A DNA stretch of 64,000 bases, taken from SAR86 cluster bacterium. GTDB taxonomy: Bacteria; Pseudomonadota; Gammaproteobacteria; Magnimaribacterales; D2472. The notes under the pieces are model-generated. The model was not told the DNA's origin. It saw only the letters and a program-made list of their open reading frames with translations, and made no database searches. The stretch spans positions 106,663-170,662 of the forward strand of contig CP097973.1 of assembly GCA_023703655.1 (NCBI GenBank). Reading direction: 5' to 3'. A program made the position numbers and the translations under genes. Of the stretch, positions 18,880 to 27,810 are shown one piece after another (positions within the stretch are counted from its first letter, which is position 1; each line of letters begins with the position of its first letter).

Positions 18880-19837
18880 TTGTTGTATCAAGGTAATCCC
18901 AAGCATTTAACTTTATTGCACCTTTCACACTTTGATCAAGTAGAATTACTCTCTCTTGTAAGTCTATTATATCTTCTACCCTCAAACTATTTGACATATT
19001 CATGTAATAACTTTTTTTATTTGACCATATCCCTAATTTTGAAAAATTTACTGAACTGCTAGATGCTGTCTTAATGGCATAACATGCTGTTATAACTTTC
19101 GAAATAATCCAAATTATTGGAGGTGGTGGTTGAGCATTATTCTTTTTGAGTGTAATGATGATTTGATCAATTTTATTAAAATCTTTTTTTACGAGCGAGT
19201 CCTCAAATTCAAATATATCAAAATTCAAATCAACAGAAACTTCATTTGAGAGTTGCTCTTGATTATTTTTATAAAGGAGTGACAAAATTTCAGCTTCATT
19301 TCTTTGACCAATTAAGTTTCCATTCAAATTGTTATGGATATTTGCTCCAAACTTCCTTAATGCATCCCGGTCAAAAAAATCCAGCTTTCGTTTGAGCCAC
19401 AATTTTTCTTCATTTGTATCAAGCTTATTACAACTTAAAATGCAAAAGACATCTTGAATATCTTTATAAAATTTTGTGGATTTATTTAATTTTGATACAG
19501 AGGACTCGACTATTAGCATAACTGAACTATTATTTCGAAATATTCCCATCTCTAATAATTTTTTTATTGCATCTGGCATTTTCCCTTCACTATGCTTAAT
19601 GTGAATCAAAGATTTTTCTTGAAACAATGAACCTGCGCATAGGTTGGTCACCTCATCAATAAGATTATCAAATGAAGTAATTCCTAGAGTCACAACGTTA
19701 TGAAATTCCTTGTTTTTGAAATATTGTTTTATAAGAGAAATGAGTTCATCTCTAAGAATTATCTCTTCTCCATAAATAAAGTAATGTTGACTGTTATATA
19801 AGGGTTTTCTAATGAATCTGTTATATGTAATTTCCAT
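18842..19837 (-). CDS. holA: DNA polymerase III delta subunit
   Basis: This 331-residue protein resembles the clamp-loader delta subunit, which opens the beta clamp. HYFIYGEEIILRDELISLIK near the N-terminus matches the HolA opening (YLIFGDEPLL pattern), and WIISKVITACYAIK near 245 matches the domain III start. Overall similarity is low, as usual for HolA, and context supports it: lptE precedes it with no gap and leuS is two genes upstream, the conserved leuS-lptE-holA order. Its 3' end overlaps the convergent dat gene by 38 bp. nadD, the usual next gene, is absent. Confidence 0.8.
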   Translation of the reverse strand: MEITYNRFIRKPLYNSQHYFIYGEEIILRDELISLIKQYFKNKEFHNVVTLGITSFDNLIDEVTNLCAGSLFQEKSLIHIKHSEGKMPDAIKKLLEMGIFRNNSSVMLIVESSVSKLNKSTKFYKDIQDVFCILSCNKLDTNEEKLWLKRKLDFFDRDALRKFGANIHNNLNGNLIGQRNEAEILSLLYKNNQEQLSNEVSVDLNFDIFEFEDSLVKKDFNKIDQIIITLKKNNAQPPPPIIWIISKVITACYAIKTASSSSVNFSKLGIWSNKKSYYMNMSNSLRVEDIIDLQERVILLDQSVKGAIKLNAWDYLDTTIMFLKDNLLLTD

Positions 19838-20254
19838 CTAGAGCAGTTCAAATATGACTTCGTTAGCAGCTTGATATTTTAAGTTTAACAATATGGTTTC
19901 TTTTGTGGCATTCTCAGCAAATGGGTTCAGTTCATCTATGATTACCAGATCGCTAACAACAATTTCTTGTTGTAATTCATTGCCATCAAGAACAAATTGT
20001 ACTGAAAAAAAAATTTCTTTTTGCTGAGCTCTAAGCCCATCTCCGCCATACAAGATTTTTTCACGCGAATTTGTGCTAATTACGCTCAAGTTTTTATTAA
20101 AATATTTTTCCTGTTTAAGTTTGAAGCCAAGAATATTGATAAATTTCTCATCAACATTTTTTGTGAAACTGAGATTTGCAGGGAAAGTACTATCTAGAGA
20201 AACACAAGATGTTAAACAGATTGTAAATATTACAAAAAATCTATTCAGCAACAT
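19838..20254 (-). CDS. lptE: Probable LPS-assembly lipoprotein LptE
   Basis: This short protein (about 138 residues) has a lipoprotein signal: MLLNRFFVIFTICLTSC, with lipobox LTSC. ATG 20254 is preferred over the upstream frame start at 20284 because it gives a normal lipoprotein leader. LptE plugs the LptD barrel that inserts LPS in the outer membrane. Sequence identity is too low for a firm call; the assignment rests on the lipobox, size and position between leuS and holA. The stop abuts holA exactly, and the start overlaps the unknown gene at 20241 by 14 bp. Confidence 0.7.
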   Translation of the reverse strand: MLLNRFFVIFTICLTSCVSLDSTFPANLSFTKNVDEKFINILGFKLKQEKYFNKNLSVISTNSREKILYGGDGLRAQQKEIFFSVQFVLDGNELQQEIVVSDLVIIDELNPFAENATKETILLNLKYQAANEVIFELL

Positions 20255-21344
20255 CAAATAAGTCTTTAAAACCAGAGGGATCATGCCTGCCTACAACTAG
20301 GTTTTCAAGAGTACCAAATCCATTTTCTTTTCCCATTGATGCTTCAGCGATTTGATGAATATGGAAATATGAATAATCATTTGGATCAATCTTATCTAAA
20401 TCCCAAACTTCGTAATCATATGCTTCTTCACCTTTCCAAAGCGCATGACCCCATTCAGGATGTTGATAGCCAATACCTTTACAATGAAACCTAGGTCCTA
20501 CTGTTTTAATTTTAATTTCCGTATCTTTCTCATCAACCTTAAATTTGATATCACCACCATCTGACCACCTTGTTCCTTTGATCCAATTAATAGAGTGATT
20601 AATATTAGTCATATTTTTGATAGATTCGCCATTATCTGACACAGTAATAATCTCACCTGATAGTTGAGTTGAATTACCATCATGATCCTCAAAAGTACCA
20701 AAATGAGTAAATATTTGCCCAAAGTTTATTGGAGCCCAACACCAATATACACCTGGCTCATCATTCAACTTACCAGGTGCTCCACCTTCCGGTTCTCCAA
20801 CCGGTCTAACTCCCCATGATTTATCTCTAGTACCATATTCAGATTCTAAATTTATAGTTTCATTTTCAAGTTGTATTTCTCCCGTCCATGTTCCAAACTG
20901 AGTGAACCTGCTAGTATCCATCAGAATTCTTGTACCTTCTTTTAAAGATGATTTAGGTTCAATATGAGGGAGTGTTAAATTATTAAATTCTAAATTACAC
21001 GAGATTCTTTTTTCAGGATCTTGAAGGGTAAATTTAATTATTTCCATTGGTTTTGGAATTTCAAGACTTATTGGACCAATAACCATCGGATATCTTGAAG
21101 AATCTAGTCTTTTGGATGCATGAAATGAATATTGTTTTCCTTTAAATGAAATACTGAAATGACCATCAATAATGTGCCTATTTGGATATACTCCAACTCC
21201 AATCTCAAATAGGAAATCTTTTTCTTTACTAAACCCATTAAACCAATATCTATCATAAAAATTTCTATCAGTTGTTGATGGGACTGATAATGTTTCAGAG
21301 GTCTGATGAATGGGAAAGTCATCTAGTGGTGTTATATTCTTCAT
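20241..21344 (-). CDS. Unknown protein, CrtC/AttH (hydroxyneurosporene synthase-like) type suspected
   Basis: I cannot name this 367-residue gene firmly. It has no signal peptide or membrane segment and is rich in Trp, Gly and beta-type sequence. The most distinctive motif is YGTRDKSWGVRPVG near residue 170, followed by VYWCWAPINFG and later GIGYQHPEWGHALWKG. An R-D-x-S-W-G-V-R motif of this kind occurs in uncharacterised proteins related to the AttH/CrtC beta-barrel fold, which includes carotenoid 1,2-hydratases. That link is from memory of the motif and is inference. It sits between leuS (4-bp overlap, ATGA) and lptE, a pair usually adjacent, so it looks inserted into a conserved operon. 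A lipid or isoprenoid substrate is a guess. Confidence 0.5.
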   Translation of the reverse strand: MKNITPLDDFPIHQTSETLSVPSTTDRNFYDRYWFNGFSKEKDFLFEIGVGVYPNRHIIDGHFSISFKGKQYSFHASKRLDSSRYPMVIGPISLEIPKPMEIIKFTLQDPEKRISCNLEFNNLTLPHIEPKSSLKEGTRILMDTSRFTQFGTWTGEIQLENETINLESEYGTRDKSWGVRPVGEPEGGAPGKLNDEPGVYWCWAPINFGQIFTHFGTFEDHDGNSTQLSGEIITVSDNGESIKNMTNINHSINWIKGTRWSDGGDIKFKVDEKDTEIKIKTVGPRFHCKGIGYQHPEWGHALWKGEEAYDYEVWDLDKIDPNDYSYFHIHQIAEASMGKENGFGTLENLVVGRHDPSGFKDLFDVAE

Positions 21345-23752
21345 GATTCAATTACAAAATTTATTAATTTCTCTTTAACATAAATGACCTTACTGATCTT
21401 GTCTAGTGCCACATGTTTTCTAACATTACTATTTTTTAAAGAAATTTCCTTAATTTCATCTTCATTCAGAGCTTTTGCAATATTTTCTTTACCCCTTACC
21501 TTACCATTCACTTGAATAATGAGTTCAAAGTCATCTTTTTCAGTTAATTTTTGATCGAACGCGGGCCATGATTTTTCGAAGAGTTTTGGATCTAAATGTG
21601 GATTAAAACGAGTCCAAATATAAAATGTAATATGCGGAACAATTGGAGATAACATTTGTAGGGACACATTGATAACTTCATTTAGACAAAATATATCTGT
21701 TGAAGTTGCTTCACTGGATTTAAATTCTTCGGGTATAGCATTTATTAATTCCATAATTGCGGCTATTACAGTATTGAATGAGTTTCTATCTTCATAATCA
21801 GTAGTAACTTTTTTTATGGTGTTGTGAGTTTTTGCTCTTAAATCCAAATGACTCTGTTGAAAATCTCTTGGGATATTTTGATAGTCTGTATTTGTTCTAT
21901 TTTCACATAACCTCCAAAATTTCTTGAGAAATCTAGACGCACCTTCAATTGCATTATCTGACCATTCTAAGCTTTGTTCTGGTGGGGCAGTAAACATCAT
22001 ATACAGTCTTATAGTATCTGCTCCAAAATGATCAATATATTTTTGAGGATCAACAGTATTGCCTTTAGACTTTGACATCTTTGTTCCGTCCTTTAATACC
22101 ATTCCTTGTGTTAGCAGTTTCTTAAAAGGCTCATCACCATTTACAAGACCCATATCTCTCATAGCCTTATGAAAGAATCTTGAATAAAGAAGGTGTAATA
22201 TTGCGTGCTCTATCCCTCCAATATAAATATCAACTGGCAACCAATATTCTGAATTCTCATCTAACGCTTTTTTATTATTCTCAGCGGAGGTAAATCTTGC
22301 ATAGTACCAAGACGAATCGACAAAAGTATCAAAAGTATCAACTTCTCGCGATTTACCTTGTCCTAAATCATAAAAATTTTTGTTTTGGTTAAGAGGTTTT
22401 GGAGAATCACCAGCTTTTATTTTTGGCAACTCTACTGGAAGCTCATCACCTCTTAAAAAGATAGGTTTATCTTTTTCATAAATTACTGGAATAGGACACC
22501 CCCAAAACCGTTGTCTACTTACACCCCAATCTCTCAGCCTATAATTAATTATGCTATTACCTATTCCGTTTTTTTCAATTAAGCTATTTATATTGTCTAT
22601 AGCTTCATCCGATTCTTCCCCATTGAAATCATCTGAATTTATCAATTTTCCTTTAGCAGAAGAGGGCAAATCATCTGCTTCAATGACTTGTTTAATAGGT
22701 ATCTCATACTTTTGTGCAAACTCAAAGTCTCTTTCATCATGTGCTGGAACACCCATGACTACTCCAGTTCCATAATCCATAAGAACATAATTCGCAATCC
22801 ATACCTCAAGGTCAATGCCGGAAAGGGGGTGTTTAGCCTTTACGCTAGTTTTGAAGCCTAGTTTTTCAGCTTTTGCCATGTCCGCTTCAGCCATTTTCAT
22901 TTCATTGCATTTCTTTATGAATTGATTTATGTCATCGTTTTCGCTAGCTAAATTTTGAGCCATTGGATGATTTGGTGATACAGCCAAAAAAGTAACCCCA
23001 AAGATTGTATCTACTCGTGTTGTGAAGGTAGTAATTTCGTCATTGTTTGAAAGCAAAAACTTTAATTCAGATCCATAGGACTTTCCAATCCAGTTTTTTT
23101 GCATCAATTTTACATTTTCGGGCCAGTCTAAGTTATCAATAGACTGCAGAAGTTCATCAGCGTAGTCAGTAATTTTCAAAAACCATTGGTCAATTTCCTT
23201 CAACTCAACAGTAGCACCAGATCTCCATCCTTTGCCATCAATTACTTGTTCATTTGCTAGAACCGTTTTATCAACTGGATCCCAATTTACTAAAGATTTT
23301 TTCTTATAAACAAGTCCATTATCCTGTAGCAAAGTAAACATTTCCTGTTCCCATCTATAATAATTTGGATCACATGTTTTTAATTCTTTTGTCCAATCAT
23401 AGCTAAAACCTAATTGCTTGAGCTGTAATTTCATATTAGCGATATTTTTTTCAGTCCAAGTTTGAGGATCAACCTTATTTTGAATTGCTGCATTTTCTGC
23501 TGGTAAGCCAAAAGCATCCCACCCCATGGGTTGTAAAACATTAAATCCTCTCATTCTTTTATACCGAGAAATTACATCACCAATGGTATAGTTTCTTACA
23601 TGCCCCATGTGTAATTTACCAGAGGGATAAGGAAACATAGATAAACAATAAAATTTCTTTTGATCGTTTTTTATAGCTCTATAACAATTATTATCTTCCC
23701 AGAACTTTTGAACAGTTTTTTCAATTTTTTGGGGATTATATTCCTGATTCAT
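21341..23752 (-). CDS. leuS: Leucyl-tRNA synthetase
   Basis: This class I aminoacyl-tRNA synthetase has 803 residues, shorter than E. coli (860). The HIGH motif appears as KLHMGHVRNY (HMGH at 48-51) and KMSKS at 558-562. The editing domain has TTFTTRVDTIFG and GTGVVMGVPAHDERDFEFA, whose Asp excludes non-cognate amino acids. The anticodon-binding and C-terminal domains (QVNGKVRGK) are present. It overlaps accC by 17 bp and the downstream unknown gene by 4 bp, so leuS is transcribed with aroQ-accB-accC, unlike in E. coli. Confidence 0.96.
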   Translation of the reverse strand: MNQEYNPQKIEKTVQKFWEDNNCYRAIKNDQKKFYCLSMFPYPSGKLHMGHVRNYTIGDVISRYKRMRGFNVLQPMGWDAFGLPAENAAIQNKVDPQTWTEKNIANMKLQLKQLGFSYDWTKELKTCDPNYYRWEQEMFTLLQDNGLVYKKKSLVNWDPVDKTVLANEQVIDGKGWRSGATVELKEIDQWFLKITDYADELLQSIDNLDWPENVKLMQKNWIGKSYGSELKFLLSNNDEITTFTTRVDTIFGVTFLAVSPNHPMAQNLASENDDINQFIKKCNEMKMAEADMAKAEKLGFKTSVKAKHPLSGIDLEVWIANYVLMDYGTGVVMGVPAHDERDFEFAQKYEIPIKQVIEADDLPSSAKGKLINSDDFNGEESDEAIDNINSLIEKNGIGNSIINYRLRDWGVSRQRFWGCPIPVIYEKDKPIFLRGDELPVELPKIKAGDSPKPLNQNKNFYDLGQGKSREVDTFDTFVDSSWYYARFTSAENNKKALDENSEYWLPVDIYIGGIEHAILHLLYSRFFHKAMRDMGLVNGDEPFKKLLTQGMVLKDGTKMSKSKGNTVDPQKYIDHFGADTIRLYMMFTAPPEQSLEWSDNAIEGASRFLKKFWRLCENRTNTDYQNIPRDFQQSHLDLRAKTHNTIKKVTTDYEDRNSFNTVIAAIMELINAIPEEFKSSEATSTDIFCLNEVINVSLQMLSPIVPHITFYIWTRFNPHLDPKLFEKSWPAFDQKLTEKDDFELIIQVNGKVRGKENIAKALNEDEIKEISLKNSNVRKHVALDKISKVIYVKEKLINFVIES

Positions 23753-25100
23753 TTTTAATTCTTTTTATTAAATCACTTTCTAGATAATTTATATGATGAT
23801 TATTATCTCGAAAGGTTTGATCATTTAAAATCTTTGAGTGAAGAGAGTGATTTGTCTCTATACCCTCAACAAAAAACTCATCAAGCGCGTTCTTCATTCT
23901 GCGTATACATGATTCTCTTTTGTTGGTGGTAGTAATGATCTTAGCTAATAAAGAATCATAATATGGTGGGACTACATAACCAGAGTAAATATGAGAGTCA
24001 AATCTGATTCCAAATCCACCAGGCGGATGCATTTTTATAATTTTTCCTGGACAAGGTTTAAATTCAAGAGGATCTTCGGCATTTATTCGACACTCAATTG
24101 CATGACCTCTGAATGTGACTTTATTCTGATCAAGCTTGATATCCATATCAAGCGCTATTTTGAGCTGCGCCTTCACGATATCAAACATACTGATCATTTC
24201 TGTTACGGGATGCTCAACTTGGATCCTTGCATTCATTTCAATAAAAAAGAATTTTCCATCTTTATACAAAAATTCAATTGTGCCTGCTCCTTCATAGGAA
24301 AGTTTTTCACAAAGATTTATACAAGATGACAAAACTTGCTCCAGCTCTTTTTCATTTAATCCGGTAGCTGGAGCCTCTTCAATTATTTTTTGATTACGCC
24401 TTTGAATACTGCAGTCTCTTGTTCCTAAGTGAATGGCATTACCTTTACCGTCTCCAACGACTTGGACTTCAATATGTCTTGGATTTTCAATATATTTTTC
24501 AAGATATACAACATCTGAGCCAAATGCACTTAGTGCCTCTTTCATAGTAATAGCAAGCCCGTCAATAAGTTCATTTTCATTTCTTACAACCCGCATGCCT
24601 CTACCACCACCTCCAGCAGAGGCTTTTATCATAATTGGATACCCAATCTCGTTTGCTATGTTAAAGAGTTTCTTTTCATCTTTTGGAATCTTATTTTTAA
24701 ATCCTGGAACAATTGGAATACCTGCTTTTTCAGCTTCATTTTTAGCAGATATTTTATCGCCCATTTTTTTAATCACATCCGGTGATGGACCTATAAATTT
24801 AAAACCACTCGCCTCACATTTTTCAGCAAACTCAAAGTTCTCTGCTAAGAACCCATAGCCAGGATATATAGCATCTGTGCCAGTCAGCTCCGCTGCAGAA
24901 ATAATTGAGGGTATATTTAGATAGCTTTCTGTTGGATTTGCAGGACCAATACAAACTGACTCATCAACAAATCTTAGATGTTTTAAATCTTTATCACCAC
25001 TTGAATAAACACCAACTGTTTTCAATCCAATTTCTTTGCAAGCTCTTACAGCCCTTAAAGCAATTTCTCCCCTATTTGCTATTAAGACTTTTTTTGTCAT
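23736..25100 (-). CDS. accC: Acetyl-CoA carboxylase, biotin carboxylase subunit
   Basis: This ATP-grasp enzyme of 454 residues carboxylates the biotin on BCCP, the first step of fatty-acid synthesis. MTKKVLIANRGEIALRAVRACKE is the standard start in its parts (LIANRGEIA). The glycine-rich ATP loop AGGGGRGMRVV is near 162, RDCSIQRRNQKIIEEAPA near 235, and MNARIQVEHPVTEMI near 290 holds catalytic Glu and Arg. ATG 25100 is chosen; a TTG at 25103 would touch the accB stop. It follows accB at a gap of 3 bp and overlaps leuS by 17 bp. Confidence 0.96.
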   Translation of the reverse strand: MTKKVLIANRGEIALRAVRACKEIGLKTVGVYSSGDKDLKHLRFVDESVCIGPANPTESYLNIPSIISAAELTGTDAIYPGYGFLAENFEFAEKCEASGFKFIGPSPDVIKKMGDKISAKNEAEKAGIPIVPGFKNKIPKDEKKLFNIANEIGYPIMIKASAGGGGRGMRVVRNENELIDGLAITMKEALSAFGSDVVYLEKYIENPRHIEVQVVGDGKGNAIHLGTRDCSIQRRNQKIIEEAPATGLNEKELEQVLSSCINLCEKLSYEGAGTIEFLYKDGKFFFIEMNARIQVEHPVTEMISMFDIVKAQLKIALDMDIKLDQNKVTFRGHAIECRINAEDPLEFKPCPGKIIKMHPPGGFGIRFDSHIYSGYVVPPYYDSLLAKIITTTNKRESCIRRMKNALDEFFVEGIETNHSLHSKILNDQTFRDNNHHINYLESDLIKRIKNESGI

Positions 25101-25103
25101 CAA

Positions 25104-25541
25104 TTATTTAATCTTGAAAAGTGGTTGATCAAATTCAACTGGTGTTGCGTCGTCAATATAAATTTCTTCAACAATGCCTGAAAATTCCGATTTTATTTCA
25201 TTCATCATCTTCATTGCCTCAACAATACAGACTACTTGACCGACTTCAACTCTATCTCCTTTTTCAACATAAGGAGGTTTATCTGGGGCAGGCTTCCTGT
25301 AAAAAGTGCCAACAATTGGCGATTTGATATTAGACTGATCATCAATAACAGAATTTTGACCTTGAACAACTTCAGGATTTGCAGAGGAAGTAAACTGCGG
25401 CGCAACATTTTTTTCATAAACAACTTCTTTTGAACTACCTCTCGAAATTCTTACAGACTCTTCTCCCTCGGTAACTTCAATTTCTGTTAAATCTGAATCT
25501 TGTAACATCTCAATAAGTTTTTTTATCTTTCTAATATCCAT
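25104..25541 (-). CDS. accB: Biotin carboxyl carrier protein of acetyl-CoA carboxylase
   Basis: The 145-residue BCCP has an N-terminal AccC-interacting segment (IRKIKKLIEMLQDSDLTEIEV), a flexible linker with Asn/Ser/Gln-rich sequence (about 45-72), and the C-terminal biotinyl domain. Lys111 in EAMKMMNEI is the biotinylated residue, and the protruding thumb before it (FYRKPAPDKPPYVEKGD) is typical of AccB. birA, the ligase that biotinylates it, is partly visible at the right edge (63863-64000). The gene lies 2 bp from aroQ and abuts accC. Confidence 0.95.
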   Translation of the reverse strand: MDIRKIKKLIEMLQDSDLTEIEVTEGEESVRISRGSSKEVVYEKNVAPQFTSSANPEVVQGQNSVIDDQSNIKSPIVGTFYRKPAPDKPPYVEKGDRVEVGQVVCIVEAMKMMNEIKSEFSGIVEEIYIDDATPVEFDQPLFKIK

Positions 25542-25543
25542 AT

Positions 25544-25981
25544 TTAAGTCCTCATTTCCTTTATTGCATGCAAAAGTGCAATCTCGTATCCTTTAACACC
25601 ATGACCAATAAAGCTTTTCTGTGCAATATCTTTAAGATACGATATTTTTCTGAAATCCTCTCTGTCATTTATGTCAGTTATATGTACTTCATAAAAAGGT
25701 ATTGATGTCGAAAGAAATGCATCTCTTAATGCGATACTAGTATGCGTATATGCTGCAGGATTGATAAGAATAAATTGCACATTTAAATCCAAGGCATCGT
25801 GTACTTGATCTATCATTTCACCTTCTGAATTACTTTGAAAACAAATTAACTCTGCATTTTCCTGATTAGCAATATCTTTTAAATTGTCTTCTATTTCATT
25901 GAGGGTTTTAGATCCGTAGATATCAACTTCTCTTTGACCGAGCAAGTTTAAATTTGGGCCATTTATCAACATTATCTTCAT
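25544..25981 (-). CDS. aroQ: 3-dehydroquinate dehydratase, type II
   Basis: This 145-residue protein is a small dodecameric dehydroquinase of the shikimate pathway. NGPNLNLLGQREVDIYG (7-23) contains the catalytic tyrosine region and substrate-binding Asn; INPAAYTHTSIALRDA near 74 and EVHITDINDREDFRKISY near 98 with the catalytic His complete the signature. One change from the common NLLG-RE-P-YG pattern is Val where Pro is usual. It is the first of the aroQ-accB-accC set conserved in gammaproteobacteria and follows a dsbD remnant by 46 bp. Confidence 0.95.
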   Translation of the reverse strand: MKIMLINGPNLNLLGQREVDIYGSKTLNEIEDNLKDIANQENAELICFQSNSEGEMIDQVHDALDLNVQFILINPAAYTHTSIALRDAFLSTSIPFYEVHITDINDREDFRKISYLKDIAQKSFIGHGVKGYEIALLHAIKEMRT

Positions 25982-26027
25982 ATTTAGACGATTTTAACAG
26001 AACTTAGTGGAATTTTAATGATTTTAG

Positions 26028-26465
26028 TTAAATTTTAATTTCTTTTTTTACTACTGGATAACAATATGTACCTTCTGAACAGCCTTGATACGAGATTTCA
26101 AAAATATTATGACCATCTATATTACTTTTATTTATTTCTAATTCAATCTTTTTAAAGGCTACTTCTTGAGTTCCCAAAAATTGATCATTTGTAATTTGCC
26201 AATCTGTTTTTTTAAAAATGAAATCTAATCTTTCACCATCAAGGGTTAACAAAACAGAATCTCTATAAATATAGTAACCATTTTTAATTTTGAAAATTAG
26301 AGTAATTCTTTCAGCATTCACATTAATATTTAATTGAAATGCCTCTTCATGAGGTAAAATGCTATCTAAGGGAGCTTTTGAGAATAAATCCCTTGAATGA
26401 ACATCTGATTGAAACAAGATTAATGTTAGTGTCAGAATGGTATAAAATCTGTTTGAAAATTTCAC
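26028..26465 (-). CDS. Stand-alone DsbD N-terminal (alpha) domain, periplasmic
   Basis: The protein of 145 residues has a signal peptide (about 1-24) followed by an immunoglobulin-like DsbD-alpha domain. YQGCSEGTYCYP holds Cys129 and Cys135 in the C-x5-C spacing of the DsbD redox pair (Cys103/Cys109 in mature E. coli DsbD). HEEAFQLNI and NGYYIYRDS also match. Full DsbD continues with eight membrane helices and a thioredoxin domain; here the frame stops and aroQ begins 46 bp later, so those parts are absent. dsbD-aroQ-accB-accC is a known order, so this looks like a shortened dsbD. Electron donor and target are unknown. Confidence 0.85.
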   Translation of the reverse strand: MKFSNRFYTILTLTLILFQSDVHSRDLFSKAPLDSILPHEEAFQLNINVNAERITLIFKIKNGYYIYRDSVLLTLDGERLDFIFKKTDWQITNDQFLGTQEVAFKKIELEINKSNIDGHNIFEISYQGCSEGTYCYPVVKKEIKI

Positions 26466-26476
26466 TTATAAACTAA

Positions 26477-27805
26477 ATGATAATTAAAAAACATGACATT
26501 TGCATCATTGGGGCAGGTACCTCAGGCATATCTGCATGCAAAAATTTTCAAGAAGCTGGGTTGGATTTTATTTGTTTTGAGGCCAGTGATAGGATTGGAG
26601 GAAACTGGGTATTTAGAAACAAAAATGGTATGTCATCTGCGTACGAATCTTTGCATATCAATACATCAAAAGAGAAGATGCAATTTTATGATTTTCCAAT
26701 GCCCGATCACTACCCAGATTTCCCCCACCATTCACATATAGCTGAATATTTTGAAGACTATGTTAAGCATTTTGGTTTTAAGGATAAAATATTATTTAAT
26801 ACAGTCATAAAACAAGTAACAAAAATTGATGAAGACAGATGGGAGTTAATTTCTCACAATGAAGAAAAGTATTTATGTAACCATTTGATTGTTGCAAATG
26901 GTCATCATTGGGATCCAAAAATGCCAAGATTTGAAGGTAGCTTTGATGGAGAGGCTTTTCATTCTCATCATTATCTCAATCCTGAAGAACCAGTTAATTG
27001 TAAAAATAAAAATATTTTAATAGTTGGTGCAGGTAATTCAGCAATGGATATTGCATCTGAATTAAGTAGAAAAAATATTTCAAATAAAGTGTTTCTTTCA
27101 ATTCGGAGCCCAGTTTGGGTCACTCCAAAATATTTTGGATCTATGACCCTTGATCATTTTCAAAGGCATCCATCACAAAAAAAAGGCTGGATAGATGCAG
27201 TCAAAGAAGTGATATTTGATTTATTCGGCGAAGCATTGCTAACAAAAAAAATTGTTCAAGCTATTGGTAGGCCTGAGGATATTGGTCTTCCTAAACCGCA
27301 ACATAAATTTACTCAAGCACATCCGACAATATCCAGTGAGATTCAGCTCAGAATTGGATCAGGGGATCTTATTGTTAAAAAAAATGTAAGCTCTTTAGAT
27401 GGGAAGGCAGTTTATTTTGAGGATAACTCACAGGAAAATATAGATGTAATAATTTATGCCACAGGATATAAGATTTCCTTTCCATTCTTTAAGAAATCAT
27501 TTATCAATGTGATTGATAACCACATACCATTATATAAAAGAATTTTCCATCCAGAAATTACAAATTTATATTTTATAGGTCTCATTCAACCATTATGTGC
27601 ACTGATGCCAGTAGTTGATGAGCAATCTAAGATGCTTACAAAATATTTCCAAGGTAAATTTAAGCTGCCTTCAAAAGAACACATGCGCTCTGATGCAGAA
27701 GTTGCAAATAATAAGATGCTTGAACATTATGTCAAATCTTCGCGTCATACAATTCAAATTAATTGTACAAAATACACCGATGATTTAAGGGAACAGCTTG
27801 GTTAA
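26477..27805 (+). CDS. Flavin-containing monooxygenase (FMO/Baeyer-Villiger type)
   Basis: This class B flavoprotein monooxygenase has 442 residues. There are two Rossmann loops, GAGTSGIS (12-19, FAD) and GAGNSAMD (184-191, NADPH). The FMO identifying motif F-x-G-x3-H-x3-Y spans 156-166. The C-terminal DVIIYATGYKISFPF holds the ATGY motif. FMOs oxygenate amines, sulfides or ketones. The motif ends in Tyr, not the W-P/D of classical Baeyer-Villiger enzymes, and trimethylamine monooxygenase features are not evident. The following gene is an esterase, 5 bp away, which could hydrolyse an ester product. The substrate is not predictable. Confidence 0.88.
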   Translation: MIIKKHDICIIGAGTSGISACKNFQEAGLDFICFEASDRIGGNWVFRNKNGMSSAYESLHINTSKEKMQFYDFPMPDHYPDFPHHSHIAEYFEDYVKHFGFKDKILFNTVIKQVTKIDEDRWELISHNEEKYLCNHLIVANGHHWDPKMPRFEGSFDGEAFHSHHYLNPEEPVNCKNKNILIVGAGNSAMDIASELSRKNISNKVFLSIRSPVWVTPKYFGSMTLDHFQRHPSQKKGWIDAVKEVIFDLFGEALLTKKIVQAIGRPEDIGLPKPQHKFTQAHPTISSEIQLRIGSGDLIVKKNVSSLDGKAVYFEDNSQENIDVIIYATGYKISFPFFKKSFINVIDNHIPLYKRIFHPEITNLYFIGLIQPLCALMPVVDEQSKMLTKYFQGKFKLPSKEHMRSDAEVANNKMLEHYVKSSRHTIQINCTKYTDDLREQLG

Positions 27806-27810
27806 GTGTA

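Noticed and set aside
26477..27805. Trimethylamine monooxygenase (Tmm), a common marine FMO
   Set aside because: The N-terminal region and motif spacing look like the general FMO group, and no TMA/TMAO genes are adjacent; the specific name was not supported.
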